From Devriesea agamarum (lineage in GTDB: Bacteria; Actinomycetota; Actinomycetes; Actinomycetales; Dermabacteraceae): a stretch of 64,000 nt of DNA. Numbering within the stretch: the first letter of the stretch is position 1; every line of letters begins with the position of its first letter. Made by a program: the position numbers and the translations under genes. Shown here piece after piece: positions 38,305 to 46,708 of the stretch. The notes beneath the pieces were generated by a model. That model was not told the DNA's origin. It saw only the letters and a program-made list of their open reading frames with translations, and searched no databases. The stretch lies in assembly GCF_900070355.1 (NCBI RefSeq), contig NZ_LN849456.1:2542001-2606000 (forward strand). The letters run 5' to 3'.

Positions 38305-39408
38305 GTGGCTCTTACTATCGGAATCGTCGGTCTGCCCAACGTCGGCAAGTCAACCCTGTTTAACGCTCTGACCCGCGCAGAGGTGCTCGCTGCGAACTAT
38401 CCGTTCGCGACGATCGACCCCAACGTTGGGGTCGTTCCGCTACCAGACCCGCGGCTTGACCAGCTCGCTCAGGTGTTCGGCAGCGAGCGAACCGTCCCGG
38501 CGTCCGTATCGTTCGTCGATATCGCGGGCATTGTGAAAGGTGCGAGCGAGGGCGAAGGGCTGGGGAACAAATTCCTCGCCAACATCCGGGAGGCTGACGC
38601 CATCTGTCAGGTGACCCGCGCATTTGCTGATCCCGACGTCACCCACGTCTCCGGTGCAGTCGATCCGGCGGCTGACATGGAGGTCATCACCACGGAGTTG
38701 ATCCTGGCGGACCTGCAAACCTTGGAAAATGCACGCCCCCGGGTCGAAAAAGAAGTCAAGCGCAAGCTCACAGAGCCTACTGTGCTTGATGCCATGGATA
38801 AGGCAAAGGTGCTTCTGGAAAGCGGTAAGACTCTGTTCCAAGGCGCGAAAGCAGCCGGAATTGACGTAGAACCGCTGCGAGAACTCCACCTCATGACCGC
38901 TAAACCCTTCATCTACGTGTTTAATACGGATGAAGAAGGTCTGTCCGACACCGCGATGCAGGAAAAAATTCGGGCCGAGGTCGCCCCCGCTGAAGCTATT
39001 TTCCTGGACGCAAAATTTGAGTCCGAGCTGATCGAACTTGAACCTGATGAAGCCGCAGAAATGCTGGAATCCACCGGGCAAAGCGAATCTGGCTTAGATA
39101 AGCTCGCCCGCGTCGGCTTCGATACTTTGGGCTTGCAAACCTTCCTCACCGCAGGCCCCAAAGAAGCGCGCGCCTGGACCATCAAGAAAGGCGCGACCGC
39201 CCCGGAGGCTGCCGGCGTTATCCACACGGACTTCCAAAAAGGCTTTATTAAAGCCGAGGTGGTCTCCTTTGAACATCTGATCGAAGCCGGTTCCGTCGCC
39301 GACGCCAAGGCTAAAGGCTGGGTACGGATGGAAGGCAAAGAGTACGTGATGGTCGACGGGGATGTGGTGGAGTTCCGTACAGGTCTTACGTCAGGAAGCA
39401 AGAAATGA
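38305..39408 (+). CDS. ychF: Redox-regulated ATPase YchF (Obg-like)
   Basis: Ribosome-associated P-loop ATPase of the Obg/OLA1 group, 367 residues from GTG 38305 ([22 protein letters not shown]). G-motifs are [30 protein letters not shown] and a non-canonical NTDE in place of NKxD, which fits ATP preference. The C-terminal TGS/ubiquitin-like domain ends [15 protein letters not shown] through [11 protein letters not shown]. The stop overlaps the start of the DNA methyltransferase gene by four bases. Confidence 0.96.
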   Translation: MALTIGIVGLPNVGKSTLFNALTRAEVLAANYPFATIDPNVGVVPLPDPRLDQLAQVFGSERTVPASVSFVDIAGIVKGASEGEGLGNKFLANIREADAICQVTRAFADPDVTHVSGAVDPAADMEVITTELILADLQTLENARPRVEKEVKRKLTEPTVLDAMDKAKVLLESGKTLFQGAKAAGIDVEPLRELHLMTAKPFIYVFNTDEEGLSDTAMQEKIRAEVAPAEAIFLDAKFESELIELEPDEAAEMLESTGQSESGLDKLARVGFDTLGLQTFLTAGPKEARAWTIKKGATAPEAAGVIHTDFQKGFIKAEVVSFEHLIEAGSVADAKAKGWVRMEGKEYVMVDGDVVEFRTGLTSGSKK

Positions 39409-40556
39409 GTCAGGCGACGCTCTTCGAGCTTGGGCTCGACAACCAGGTAGAGCCCGGTGAAGACCCTTCCTACCTGACTCGACAGCTCGTTACCTATATC
39501 GGGAACAAGCGCGGCCTGGCCGGTCCGATCAGTCAGGCTGTCATCGATGCGCGAAATCGACTCGGCGGGCGAAAGTTGAGGTCGATCGACCTGTTCGCGG
39601 GTTCCGGGTTCGTCGCGCGCCTCTTGAAGAAGCATTCATCGCTGGTGGCGTCGAACGACCTGGAACTGTATGCGCAGGCGATTGGGGAGTGCTTCCTCGC
39701 TGACCGTGATGAGGCGCTGCTGGCCGAGGCGGCGCAGCACGCCGACCGCCTCAACCGTGCCGCGCTCGACGGGGCGTCGCACGACGGCTTTATCCGTGAG
39801 CTGTATTCCCCATCTAACGACCAATACATCCAGTTAGGCGAGCGAGTCTTTTACTCGAACGACAACGCGCGCCGCCTCGATTATTACGTCCAGGAGTTGG
39901 CGAAACTGCCGGAAGAGATCCGTTGCCTTCTTCTCGGGCCGCTGCTGTCAAGCGCATCGATTCATGCGAACACCGGAGGCGTCTTCAAGGGGTTCTATAA
40001 GGACAAGAATACCGGCATCGGCAAGTTTGGCGCGGCGGCTGGCGATGCCACGAGTCGGATCCTCTCCCCGATTACTCTCGAAGCGCCGGTTCAGAGCGTT
40101 TTCCGGTCCGAGCATGAAGTCTTTCGACGAGATGCTAATGACCTTGCACCCGATTTGGAATCCTTCGACCTGGTGTACATCGACCCTCCCTACAACCAGC
40201 ACCCCTACGGGTCCAACTACTTCATGCTCAACCTCCTCGTGAACTATGAGCGTCCCGAGAAAGTGAGTCGGGTTTCCGGCATTCCGACGGACTGGAACCG
40301 CTCGGGGTACAACGTCAAGAAGCGATCTCTGACGCTCCTCGCTGACCTCTTCGAGAAAATCCGAGCGCGATTCCTCCTCGTGTCGTTCAACTCCGAGGGT
40401 TACGTGTCCACGGAGGAGATCAAGGGAGTGCTGGGCGCGCACGGTCGCGTCGATGAGGAGGTTTTGAAGTACAACACCTACCGCGCCAGCAGGAACCTGC
40501 GCGATAGGCCGATCCACGTGAACGAGCACCTTTTCCTGCTCGATCGAGAGGGCTGA
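39405..40556 (+). CDS. D12-class N6-adenine DNA methyltransferase of a type II restriction-modification system
   Basis: Methylates adenine at the recognition site and so protects the host from the endonuclease encoded next. Order of motifs: YIGNKRGLAGP (motif X, residues 31-41), DLFAGSGFVARLL (motif I, 62-74), a long target-recognition region, then VYIDPPYNQHPYG (motif IV, DPPY at 260-263). This is the alpha-group order of Dam-like enzymes. Length is 383. The ATG overlaps the ychF stop (ATGA), so expression may ride on a housekeeping gene's transcript and ribosomes. The endonuclease gene follows after 13 bp. Confidence 0.9.
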   Translation: MSQATLFELGLDNQVEPGEDPSYLTRQLVTYIGNKRGLAGPISQAVIDARNRLGGRKLRSIDLFAGSGFVARLLKKHSSLVASNDLELYAQAIGECFLADRDEALLAEAAQHADRLNRAALDGASHDGFIRELYSPSNDQYIQLGERVFYSNDNARRLDYYVQELAKLPEEIRCLLLGPLLSSASIHANTGGVFKGFYKDKNTGIGKFGAAAGDATSRILSPITLEAPVQSVFRSEHEVFRRDANDLAPDLESFDLVYIDPPYNQHPYGSNYFMLNLLVNYERPEKVSRVSGIPTDWNRSGYNVKKRSLTLLADLFEKIRARFLLVSFNSEGYVSTEEIKGVLGAHGRVDEEVLKYNTYRASRNLRDRPIHVNEHLFLLDREG

Positions 40557-40569
40557 GGAGAGGACTGAA

Positions 40570-41283
40570 ATGGCTCAGAAAGCACGACTTCGGCAGAATC
40601 GCTATGGGACTGTCATCAACACGACCTCGTCGAAGCAGGAGATTCAGCTCGGCGACGCGCTCGTCAACGCCACTGAGCGTCTGACTGAGAAGTTCGGTAT
40701 CGCGTTCAAGCATGAGAAGAAAGTGATGCTCGCTGACATCGTCGCCTCCCTCCGCGGCAGCTTCCCAACGGTGTCGTTCGGCGATCCGCTACCGAACACG
40801 TTCATGAGTCCCGACGGGGGCATTCTCTCGATCATGGCGGCGGACAGCGAGCGTACGTTCCCCGTGCTGATCACGGAAGTGAAGAACCAGGGGACCAACG
40901 ACCTGCGGACGCAAGAAGGTCTGAAGAAGCAGGCGATGGGTAATGCCATCGAGCGCCTCGGGAAGAATGTGATCGGCTTCCGTGCAATGATGCTGGAAGA
41001 CGGCATAATCCCCTTCGTGTGCTTCGGTTATGGCTGGGACTTCCATGAAGGCAGCTCGATTCTCGACCGAGTGAAGACCATCGCAATGTTTGGTGAGTTG
41101 AACCAAGTGAATGTCATCCCCGAGGGCGAAGAGGGTCTTTTCAACCGTGGCAGCTTCTTCTTCCGCCTGGAGCCGTGGTCCTTGGAGGAAATGTCGGATG
41201 TCATGTTCGACGTCGGGAGCCGCGCGATTCACTACTACTTCGCCAAGTTTGGCGACGACAGATTCAGGATGATCGGATCCTGA
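40570..41283 (+). CDS. EcoRI-family type II restriction endonuclease
   Basis: A 237-residue PD-(D/E)xK nuclease. SPDGGILSI carries P81-D82, and LITEVKNQG carries E103 and K105; EcoRI has D91, E111 and K113 with similar spacing. After this comes KQAMGNAIERLGKN, which matches the EcoRI segment containing GNAIER, whose residues make base contacts in the EcoRI-DNA complex. I infer a GAATTC or closely related AATT-core target. The ATG at 40570 follows GAGGAGAGGA. The adjacent methyltransferase is the expected partner. Target specificity is inference, the family call is strong. Confidence 0.87.
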   Translation: MAQKARLRQNRYGTVINTTSSKQEIQLGDALVNATERLTEKFGIAFKHEKKVMLADIVASLRGSFPTVSFGDPLPNTFMSPDGGILSIMAADSERTFPVLITEVKNQGTNDLRTQEGLKKQAMGNAIERLGKNVIGFRAMMLEDGIIPFVCFGYGWDFHEGSSILDRVKTIAMFGELNQVNVIPEGEEGLFNRGSFFFRLEPWSLEEMSDVMFDVGSRAIHYYFAKFGDDRFRMIGS

Positions 41284-41435
41284 CCTGCCGCTCAGTACCA
41301 TCGGTAGAGGCTGGTCGTTCGAGGTCCCCGTGACTTAACGGTTGCGAGGGCCTTCGTGTACCGCGGACACGCAGATCGAACTCTTCGCCTCAGATGTAAG
41401 AGCGCGACGGCTAGAGTGCTGTACGGGGTTACTTC

Positions 41436-41880
41436 TTGCGGTATCGTTGGCTCACTAACGATCGCTCGTCCGCGCCCCGCAAGGCAGCCATCTACCTCCG
41501 AATCTCTCAGGAACGCGAGATGGACGGGCTCGCTATCGACCGCCAGCGCGAGGACTGTGAGAACCTCGCCCGGTTCCGGCGCTGGGAGGTCGTCGAGATC
41601 TACGTGGACCAGTCGAAGAGTGCCACTAACCGGACTGCTATCCGCCCGGATTATGACCGCATGGTCGCCGACTACCTGCTCGGACGGTTCGACGCGATCA
41701 TCTGCTACGACCTCGATAGGCTCCCCAGACAGCCCCGGCAGCTGGAGGACTGGATCGACGCCGCCGAGCTGCGAGGACTCGCCCTCGTCACGGCCAACGG
41801 CGATGCAGACCTCTCCACCGACGGCGGGAGGATGTATGCATGCATCAAGGCCGCCGTGGCTAGTGCCGAGATGGAGCCCC
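41436..41880 (+). pseudogene. Serine recombinase (phage/ICE integrase type), N-terminal remnant
   Basis: Catalytic domain of a large serine recombinase, with the nucleophile serine in YLRIS and the region DRQREDC through KAAVASAEME conserved. The DNA-binding recombinase and zinc-ribbon parts are missing, so it cannot integrate DNA alone. The usual LDRLTRQPRQ reads LDRLPRQPRQ. This looks like the remains of the integrase of the element that brought the restriction genes. Confidence 0.72.
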
Positions 41881-43472
41881 AGTACCAGACAACCGGGCGA
41901 TCAGTACCGCAGTGGCGAAAACGATTGCTCCTGAAGTTGAGGATTTGCGTGCCTAATAACGAGTTCGGAGATTTCCAGACCCCTCTCGGGCTAGCGACGC
42001 AGTGCCTTACCGTGCTTGGCCTGTCGGGGAACGCCCGAATCTTCGAGCCCACATGCGGTCAGGGTTCATTCCTTGAGGCCGCGACAAAGCTTGCACCGGA
42101 TTCCGAGCGGTTCGGCGTGGAGATCAACCCGGAGTATTCCGCTCACGCGTCTAAGTGGGGCATGATCAGCACAGCTAACGTCTTCCAGATCACGATGCCT
42201 GATGCAGCCGCATGGGAGGATGATGGCCCGCTCTTTGTCGTGGGCAATCCGCCGTGGGTGACGGCTGCTGAACTCAAGAGGATGGACTCGGAGAATCTCC
42301 CACCGAAGGAGAACTTCAAGCAGGTTAAGGGTCTTGACGCCCTCCTGGGGGCATCGAACTTCGATGTCTGTGAGTACATCATCCTCAAAGCTCTACGCGA
42401 ATTCTCGGGCCAGCAGTTCATGCTTGGCATGCTCTGCAAAACACAGGTCGCTCGCAATGTGATCGAGTACGCCTCAACCATCGCATTGCCTATTGCCAAC
42501 GCAGCGATCTACCGCATCGATGCCCTACGCTGGTTCGGCGCCGGCGTCGACGCCTGCTGGTTCACCGTTGAAGTAAACCCCACAGTTGACGAGCCCGATT
42601 ACACCGTCTCGATCTTTCAGGATGTGTTCGAGCCGGGAGCACGGCCTGTGAGGAGATTTGGCGTCGTCGACTCGCTCTTGGTGTCAGACGTCGATAAATA
42701 CATGTCCGTGCGCCAGGCGGATGGCAAGTCGCCGTACGTGTGGAGGTCCGGCCTCAAGCATGATGCATCCAGCGTATTCGAGCTCGTCGCTAGCCCGCAG
42801 CCGACAACCAAGAAGGGCGTACAGCTCGACCTGGAGCCAGAATATGTATTTCCGTTCCTTAAGAGCACGGATGTCTTCCGGGGTCGGCACCGTGTACACA
42901 GCAAGTGGGTTATCGTCCCTCAGATGGAGTTTGGAGCTGACACCAAGCACCTACGCACGAATGCTCCCAAGCTTTGGAACTACTTCAAGGCCAATGCCGA
43001 GGCTCTCGACGGGCGTAAGTCGACGATATACAAGAACCGCCCGCGGTTCTCTGTGTTTGGACACGGCGAATACACGTTCGCGCCTTACAAGGTTGCTGTT
43101 TCCGGCTTGCACAAGGAACCGGTGTTCCGGCTCGTGTCGCCGCTCAATGACCAACCTGTCGTCCTGGATGACACATGCTATCTGTTGCCCTTTGATGACC
43201 CGACAGAGGCGGCTGTCGTCACGGCGATCTTGAATAGCCCAGAGTGCGTCGCACTAATCAACTCCCTCGTGTTTTGGGATTCGAAGCGCCCGATCACCAA
43301 AAAGCTGTTATCTCGGCTTGACCTTAATCGCCTTCCCGTGAACGCTGATGTTATCGCCGCTGAAGCGGAGGCTGAGGCCCAAGCCCTCATGCTCCCATTC
43401 AATCCTGACCGTGCCATTGGGCTGATCGGTCGACTAGGCGAAACAACTGAGCCGGTGGCTATGCTCTTCTAA
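41436..43472 (+). CDS. N6-adenine DNA methyltransferase in frame with a truncated serine-recombinase domain
   Basis: A 678-codon ORF from TTG 41436. Residues 16-148 are a serine-recombinase catalytic domain (YLRISQERE with S24, DGLAIDRQREDC, YDLDRLPRQPRQLEDW). It ends after AEME without the recombinase DNA-binding part. Residues 172-678 form a complete DNA methyltransferase: FEPTCGQGSFLEA (motif I, 203-215), VVGNPPWV (motif IV, NPPW 271-274), then a TaqI/Eco57I-like recognition region ending FWDSKRPITKKLLSRLDLNRLP. A GTG at 41949 after TTGAGGA would start a free 507-residue methyltransferase, a normal size. I think that is the functional product and the in-frame join may be accidental. No nuclease partner for this second enzyme is visible. 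Confidence 0.8.
   Translation: MRYRWLTNDRSSAPRKAAIYLRISQEREMDGLAIDRQREDCENLARFRRWEVVEIYVDQSKSATNRTAIRPDYDRMVADYLLGRFDAIICYDLDRLPRQPRQLEDWIDAAELRGLALVTANGDADLSTDGGRMYACIKAAVASAEMEPQYQTTGRSVPQWRKRLLLKLRICVPNNEFGDFQTPLGLATQCLTVLGLSGNARIFEPTCGQGSFLEAATKLAPDSERFGVEINPEYSAHASKWGMISTANVFQITMPDAAAWEDDGPLFVVGNPPWVTAAELKRMDSENLPPKENFKQVKGLDALLGASNFDVCEYIILKALREFSGQQFMLGMLCKTQVARNVIEYASTIALPIANAAIYRIDALRWFGAGVDACWFTVEVNPTVDEPDYTVSIFQDVFEPGARPVRRFGVVDSLLVSDVDKYMSVRQADGKSPYVWRSGLKHDASSVFELVASPQPTTKKGVQLDLEPEYVFPFLKSTDVFRGRHRVHSKWVIVPQMEFGADTKHLRTNAPKLWNYFKANAEALDGRKSTIYKNRPRFSVFGHGEYTFAPYKVAVSGLHKEPVFRLVSPLNDQPVVLDDTCYLLPFDDPTEAAVVTAILNSPECVALINSLVFWDSKRPITKKLLSRLDLNRLPVNADVIAAEAEAEAQALMLPFNPDRAIGLIGRLGETTEPVAMLF
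41937..41951 (+). promoter_or_regulatory. Likely internal ribosome binding site and GTG start of the methyltransferase
   Basis: TTGAGGA is followed after a few bases by GTG 41949-41951, in frame with the methyltransferase, which begins VPNNEFGDFQTP. This would allow translation independent of the recombinase remnant. Confidence 0.5.
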
Positions 43473-43846
43473 GACTGGTCACGTGGTGTCTCAATCAGTA
43501 TGCCGACACTGCCCAGTATCCATAGGGCAGCTTCCAGCCATACCGTGCGGTCCTGTATGTAGAACCAAATGCGGGCGGTTCCCTTCGTCGTTGATTTATG
43601 TTGCTAGCGCTCATGAGTCTTCCCGCCGCGTGTGATGACGCAGAGCTCGCCCGCCTTGTCTCATTTTCCCGTTGACATGGTTAGGGTCGCTCCACGATGT
43701 CGTTGTCATCCAGCGATTCGAGATTATCGGCGTGGAGGCCTGAGGCGAGGGCTGTTGCCATGTCCTTCCAGGACGTTAGCTCAGCAATCGTTAGGCGCGG
43801 CTAACTGGTAGTGAACGACACCCTCGCTCAACCCCCACACCACCCG
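43473..43846 (-). other. Degraded stretch at the right edge of the restriction island
   Basis: No intact gene. On the minus strand two short coding-like frames end in stops: about 43603 to 43469 (reading ...KGTARIWFYIQDRTVWLEA...) and about 43800 to 43681 (reading ...TIAELTSWKDMATAL...). Neither has a start codon with ribosome site and neither is recognised. They may be 3' remains of deleted genes or chance frames in GC-rich DNA. Confidence 0.3.
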
Positions 43847-43860
43847 ATGACAGATGTCAT
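43847..43860. promoter_or_regulatory. Operator-like palindrome, copy A
   Basis: ATGACA-GA-TGTCAT, a perfect 6-bp inverted repeat with a 2-bp centre, 70 bp before the ATG at 43917. The identical sequence, read on the other strand, occurs at 48809-48822 before the ABC ATPase gene. CGGTGACG and GTGCCT follow the palindrome in both copies, and GGTTGAAGC directly precedes the ATG in both. This is best explained as a shared promoter with a regulator site. Confidence 0.72.
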
Positions 43861-43916
43861 GAATTCGGTGACGCCTGTGCCTATTTGCTGCGTCGCGAAA
43901 CTGGCACGGTTGAAGC

Positions 43917-44183
43917 ATGACTAGATGGACACAGGATGAGCAACCGCAGCAGGCCCGGGTCAATCGGAGTTTTGCTGCGGACATGATGAGCATCGGCCCG
44001 GCGTCCACCCTCGGCAGGGAATTATTGGCGGCTGTACTTCAGATCGGTGTGGTGGCGCTGCTGCTCTTTGTGATTGTCCCGGATCGGCTTCCCGATCTGT
44101 GGCGTTGGGTGTTACTGACCGTAACGCTTATCTATTTTGTGGTTCGCTTCGCCGCGGGTTTTCCGAAGTGGCGCCGGCATTAA
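43917..44183 (+). CDS. Small membrane protein controlled by the copy A promoter
   Basis: 88 residues with two hydrophobic segments (AAVLQIGVVALLLFVIV and WVLLTVTLIYFVVRFAAGF) and a hydrophilic N-terminus; it ends KWRRH. No family is recognised. The main reason to accept it is that its upstream sequence and start context match those of the ABC ATPase gene at the far end of the locus. A role as an accessory or sensor-linked membrane protein for the exporter is possible but unproven. Confidence 0.6.
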   Translation: MTRWTQDEQPQQARVNRSFAADMMSIGPASTLGRELLAAVLQIGVVALLLFVIVPDRLPDLWRWVLLTVTLIYFVVRFAAGFPKWRRH

Positions 44184-44322
44184 GGGTCAAATATGACGCA
44201 TTGGTTCGTGAAGACCCGGCTTCATCATCGGTATAAAACTCGGCCCCAGTCTCGGTATCGGTGTGAAAATCTGGCGTCACTATCGACATTAATGCTCAAC
44301 TATCGATACTAAAGCCCGCCGT

Positions 44323-44934
44323 TTAAATCCACCCTTCATTCCACGCTATTCTCGCTGCGGAGACGCGGGTTTCTGCGCCGAGCTTGGTCATTGCTGTGGA
44401 TAGGTAGTTGCGCACTGTGCCTTGCGCTAAATGGGTACGTTCGGCGATGACGCGGATTGTTGCCCCGTCCAGGGCTTCTCTGAGTACTTCGATCTCCCGA
44501 TCTGTCAGTGGGCAGTTGCTTTCGGACAGGGCTGCGGTGGCGACTGTTCCGTCCACGTAGCGACCGCCGCTATGGACCGTGCGGAGGATATGCGGGAGTT
44601 CCTTCACCGAGGTTGCTTTGGTGACGAATGCGAGGACGCCTGCGTCGAGTGCGCGCCGCAGTACCGCAGGCCGGGCGTACCTGGTGAGCAGGATTACCCG
44701 TGTTTCCGGCGAGCGAGTTTTGATGGCGTTCGCGACTTCCAATCCGTCGAGCTTCGGCATTTCTAGGTCGAGCACGGCGATGTCGGGCCGAATGCGCCCG
44801 ATCACCTCGGTAGCTTCCTTGCCGTCTTGGGCTGTGCCGACGATCTCGATGTCCTCTTCCAGACCGAGCAGCGTCACAATTGCTTCCCGTAGCAGCAGCT
44901 CATCATCGGCAAGAACCACGCGGATCCGGTTCAT
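44323..44934 (-). CDS. NarL/LuxR-family response regulator
   Basis: Two-domain regulator of 203 residues. The receiver domain has the acidic pair ADDE, phosphoacceptor D56 in IAVLDLEMPKLDG, and lysine in VTKATS. The C-terminal HTH is LTDREIEVLREALDGATIRVIAERTHLAQGTVRNYLSTAMTKLG, spread over residues 143-186. Its start overlaps the kinase gene stop by four bases, marking a cognate pair. It is the best candidate to bind the two flanking palindromes. The 139 bp to the preceding gene hold no gene. Confidence 0.93.
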   Translation of the reverse strand: MNRIRVVLADDELLLREAIVTLLGLEEDIEIVGTAQDGKEATEVIGRIRPDIAVLDLEMPKLDGLEVANAIKTRSPETRVILLTRYARPAVLRRALDAGVLAFVTKATSVKELPHILRTVHSGGRYVDGTVATAALSESNCPLTDREIEVLREALDGATIRVIAERTHLAQGTVRNYLSTAMTKLGAETRVSAARIAWNEGWI

Positions 44935-46400
44935 TCGAGATTTCCTTTCACTGGCGAACCGTTGTCGGTGACGATGGCATCTGCGGGCTTCGTTGGCATT
45001 GAATGAGTGCGGTCGCTGGCCTGGATTCTGTGGTTTGCCATGTCGCTGTCTGACATTCCCTCGACTGTTATTTTGCTGTCTGGCGTTCCCCTATCTAACG
45101 TCGTAGCGCCTCGGCTATGTACATCGCCCATGGGGAGGGGAAGCCAGCAGGAAAGGCGTCCACCGCGTTCCTGGGTGAAGTCGAGTGTGCCGCCCATCGC
45201 CCGGTAACGTTCGGCGAGCATTATCAGGCCAGCCCCGGACGGGCGGCCAGCCGCAGGCGGTTGGGTTGCCTCCGACGACTGTCCCGCCCTGTATCGTGCT
45301 GGTTTTAAGTACGCAGGCTGGGACTTTGCCACTGCTGCGCCCGGGCCGGAATCGGTGACGACCAGCGCAATCCCGGCACGTCTATGACGTGGCTGCTGAC
45401 GGACCGAAAGTGAGCAGCTGTGCGCTTGGGTGTGCTTAAGAATGTTCGTGATCCCTTCCCGGACACTCAGGCCGAGCAGGCGATCAGTGTCGTCGTCGAG
45501 ACCGGATATTCCAATCGTGTCCCGGGTGACCTCGATGCCTGCGGAGCGGAGCACCCGAACCGCGTTAGCTATTTCCTCATCCAGTCGAACCTCCCGATTC
45601 GCGTGGACGAGGCGATGCATTTCATCCAATGCATCCAGCGTGATGGCCTGGATGCGCTCGGCGTGCTGAGCGGCGGCGGCGTAGTCCGCCCGGTCAATAA
45701 GTCGGCTGACGAGCTCCGCTTCGACGGTGATCAGGCCGAGGTGTTGCCCCTGAATGTCGTGGAGGTCTCCGGCGAACCGTTTCCGTTCGGTGATGACGGC
45801 GCGCTCGGCCTCCAAGGTGCGCAGGTCATCCAGTTCGATCAGGAGAATGTAGATCGAATCCTGTCCGATCACTCCGAGGGCGATCAGCGCTGCGACAAGC
45901 AGTGTCAGCCCGTCCCAGCTGTGCCCTTGGGCCATATCGATCACAAAGGTTGCCAGGCCCGTTGCGAGCGTGACCGCAAACAGTCGCACGATGCCCGACC
46001 AGAAAGGCCCCGTGCATATCGCGCTCAGAGCCCAGGTCAGAGGAATCGCGACAGCGACAGTCGGTGATTTCGAGGCGGGCACCAGGGTGATGACCGTCAG
46101 CGTCATGAGCAGCACGGCGATCCGCAACGCACGCCGCACTGCCGGCCCACGCAGCCACCGAACACCCCGATGATGCGGTGCGAATTCCGCTATAACCAGG
46201 AATGACGCTCCCGCACTTACGCACACTGAGGCGAGTATTGCAGGGATCACCACGGCCGCCGGGCGCGGTGCCTGAATGAAAGAAATAGCTGGGGCGATGA
46301 GTGTCCCGAGTGCCAAGAGAATATGCGTGAGGTGAACATAGGCGAAGATCGCGCGGAAACGATCATGGTCTGACGCTGATCCGGGTCGGTTCATATCCAC
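44931..46400 (-). CDS. DesK-like sensor histidine kinase
   Basis: A 489-residue kinase of the HisKA_3 type. The first about 190 residues hold five or six membrane helices with almost no extracytoplasmic loop, as in sensors of membrane stress. The phospho-histidine lies in RKRFAGDLHDIQGQHLGL. The ATPase domain has VREGITNILKHTQA (N-box) and SGPGA plus SGAGLIMLAERYRAMGG. A hydrophilic tail of about 70 residues after LSCWLPLPMG is not usual. Kinases of this kind next to ABC-2 exporters often respond to envelope-active compounds. Confidence 0.9.
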   Translation of the reverse strand: MDMNRPGSASDHDRFRAIFAYVHLTHILLALGTLIAPAISFIQAPRPAAVVIPAILASVCVSAGASFLVIAEFAPHHRGVRWLRGPAVRRALRIAVLLMTLTVITLVPASKSPTVAVAIPLTWALSAICTGPFWSGIVRLFAVTLATGLATFVIDMAQGHSWDGLTLLVAALIALGVIGQDSIYILLIELDDLRTLEAERAVITERKRFAGDLHDIQGQHLGLITVEAELVSRLIDRADYAAAAQHAERIQAITLDALDEMHRLVHANREVRLDEEIANAVRVLRSAGIEVTRDTIGISGLDDDTDRLLGLSVREGITNILKHTQAHSCSLSVRQQPRHRRAGIALVVTDSGPGAAVAKSQPAYLKPARYRAGQSSEATQPPAAGRPSGAGLIMLAERYRAMGGTLDFTQERGGRLSCWLPLPMGDVHSRGATTLDRGTPDSKITVEGMSDSDMANHRIQASDRTHSMPTKPADAIVTDNGSPVKGNLE

Positions 46401-46708
46401 CTCCGTATGTGGCCTCGTCTGTGCGCTGTGTGGATGCCATCATCATCTCCCGGGTTTGCTGTGCATCGCCGCCTTTGGATGAGGGGATCGCCAGGTGCGG
46501 TATCAGTTCATCTTGTGGTTCTGCGTTGCGAACCCAGCACCGAGTGCCGCCGTCATCGCGATTGTCCTTTGGCGTCAACCTTCGTCTTCATGGCAACCGT
46601 CCTCGTAGTGTTAATCGTCGGCTTCACACCGATGACCGGTTAACCGTCCGCTTCCCGCGGATAACCGTCGTCTTCACGCCGATGCCTTACACAACGCCAA
46701 CCTGTCGT
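46401..46708. other. Intergenic stretch with loose repeats, no gene seen
   Basis: 308 bp between the ABC permease and kinase genes, both on the minus strand. Near 46575-46685 there are several loose copies of an AACCGTCnnCTTC-type unit of uneven spacing. The promoter of the kinase-regulator pair should be here. No ORF is supported. Confidence 0.4.

Noticed and set aside
41356-41934. Separate plus-strand gene of 192 codons over the recombinase fragment.
   Set aside because: Overlaps the recognisable serine-recombinase domain in another frame and is rich in Ser, Arg and Thr, typical of a shadow frame.
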